Positions 22,811 through 22,811 of a stretch of 22,811 bases of DNA are shown in pieces. Both the position numbers and the translations under genes were made by a program. Origin of the DNA: Actinomycetales bacterium (lineage in GTDB: Bacteria > Actinomycetota > Actinomycetes > Actinomycetales > Dermatophilaceae); the NCBI GenBank assembly GCA_016710645.1, contig JADJVI010000039.1, positions 1-22,811 of the forward strand, in the 5' to 3' direction. Below the pieces are notes generated by a model. That model made no database searches and was not told where the DNA came from. It saw only the letters and a program-made list of their open reading frames with translations. Position 1 is the stretch's first letter. The number at the start of each line of letters is the position of its first letter.

Positions 22811-22811
22811 C

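Overview
The window is high-GC DNA with many GTG starts and four-base start/stop overlaps, which points to an actinobacterium. A Micrococcales/Intrasporangiaceae-like host is my guess from codon style only. All genes I accept are on the + strand.

Left part (1-5674). An amino-acid ABC transporter locus (binding protein, permease, ATPase; 176-2744) carries many frameshifts and reads as a decayed operon, or as a stretch of poor sequence at a contig edge. It is followed by an intact three-gene ABC-2 exporter operon of the NodI/NodJ/Drr kind (2820-5487) and a strong hairpin. An apparently complete IS3-family element (5675-7022) with 28-bp terminal inverted repeats and a 4-bp target duplication (GAGC) separates this from the rest.

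Right part (7184-22810) is the main interest: a type III CRISPR-Cas locus with a reverse transcriptase-Cas1 fusion. The order is: SLATT-like two-helix membrane protein; small Cas10 without an HD nuclease domain but with an intact GGDD; a double-domain RAMP protein; a tandem Cas7-like (Csm3-like) RAMP fusion; a 151-aa accessory protein; a very large RAMP protein with one frameshift; Cas6; a four-helix membrane protein resembling S-4TM effectors; RT-Cas1; Cas2; a structured 207-bp leader; and a CRISPR array of 52 repeats (37 bp) and 51 spacers. Most of these genes overlap by ATGA/GTGA, so they probably form one translationally coupled unit.

Proposed working. RT-Cas1 and Cas2 acquire spacers, potentially from RNA. 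The array is transcribed rightward from the leader, and Cas6 cuts each repeat below a 7-bp stem, leaving an 8-nt ATAGAAAC tag. The Cas10/RAMP complex binds complementary phage mRNA. No Csm6/Csx1-type nuclease is present, and Cas10 has no HD domain. Instead two predicted membrane proteins are embedded in the operon, so target recognition may trigger a membrane-disrupting response through a cyclic nucleotide made by Cas10. Many spacers, read on the reverse strand, look like coding sequence, and several contain a ribosome-binding site plus start codon. This fits crRNAs that are antisense to phage mRNAs.
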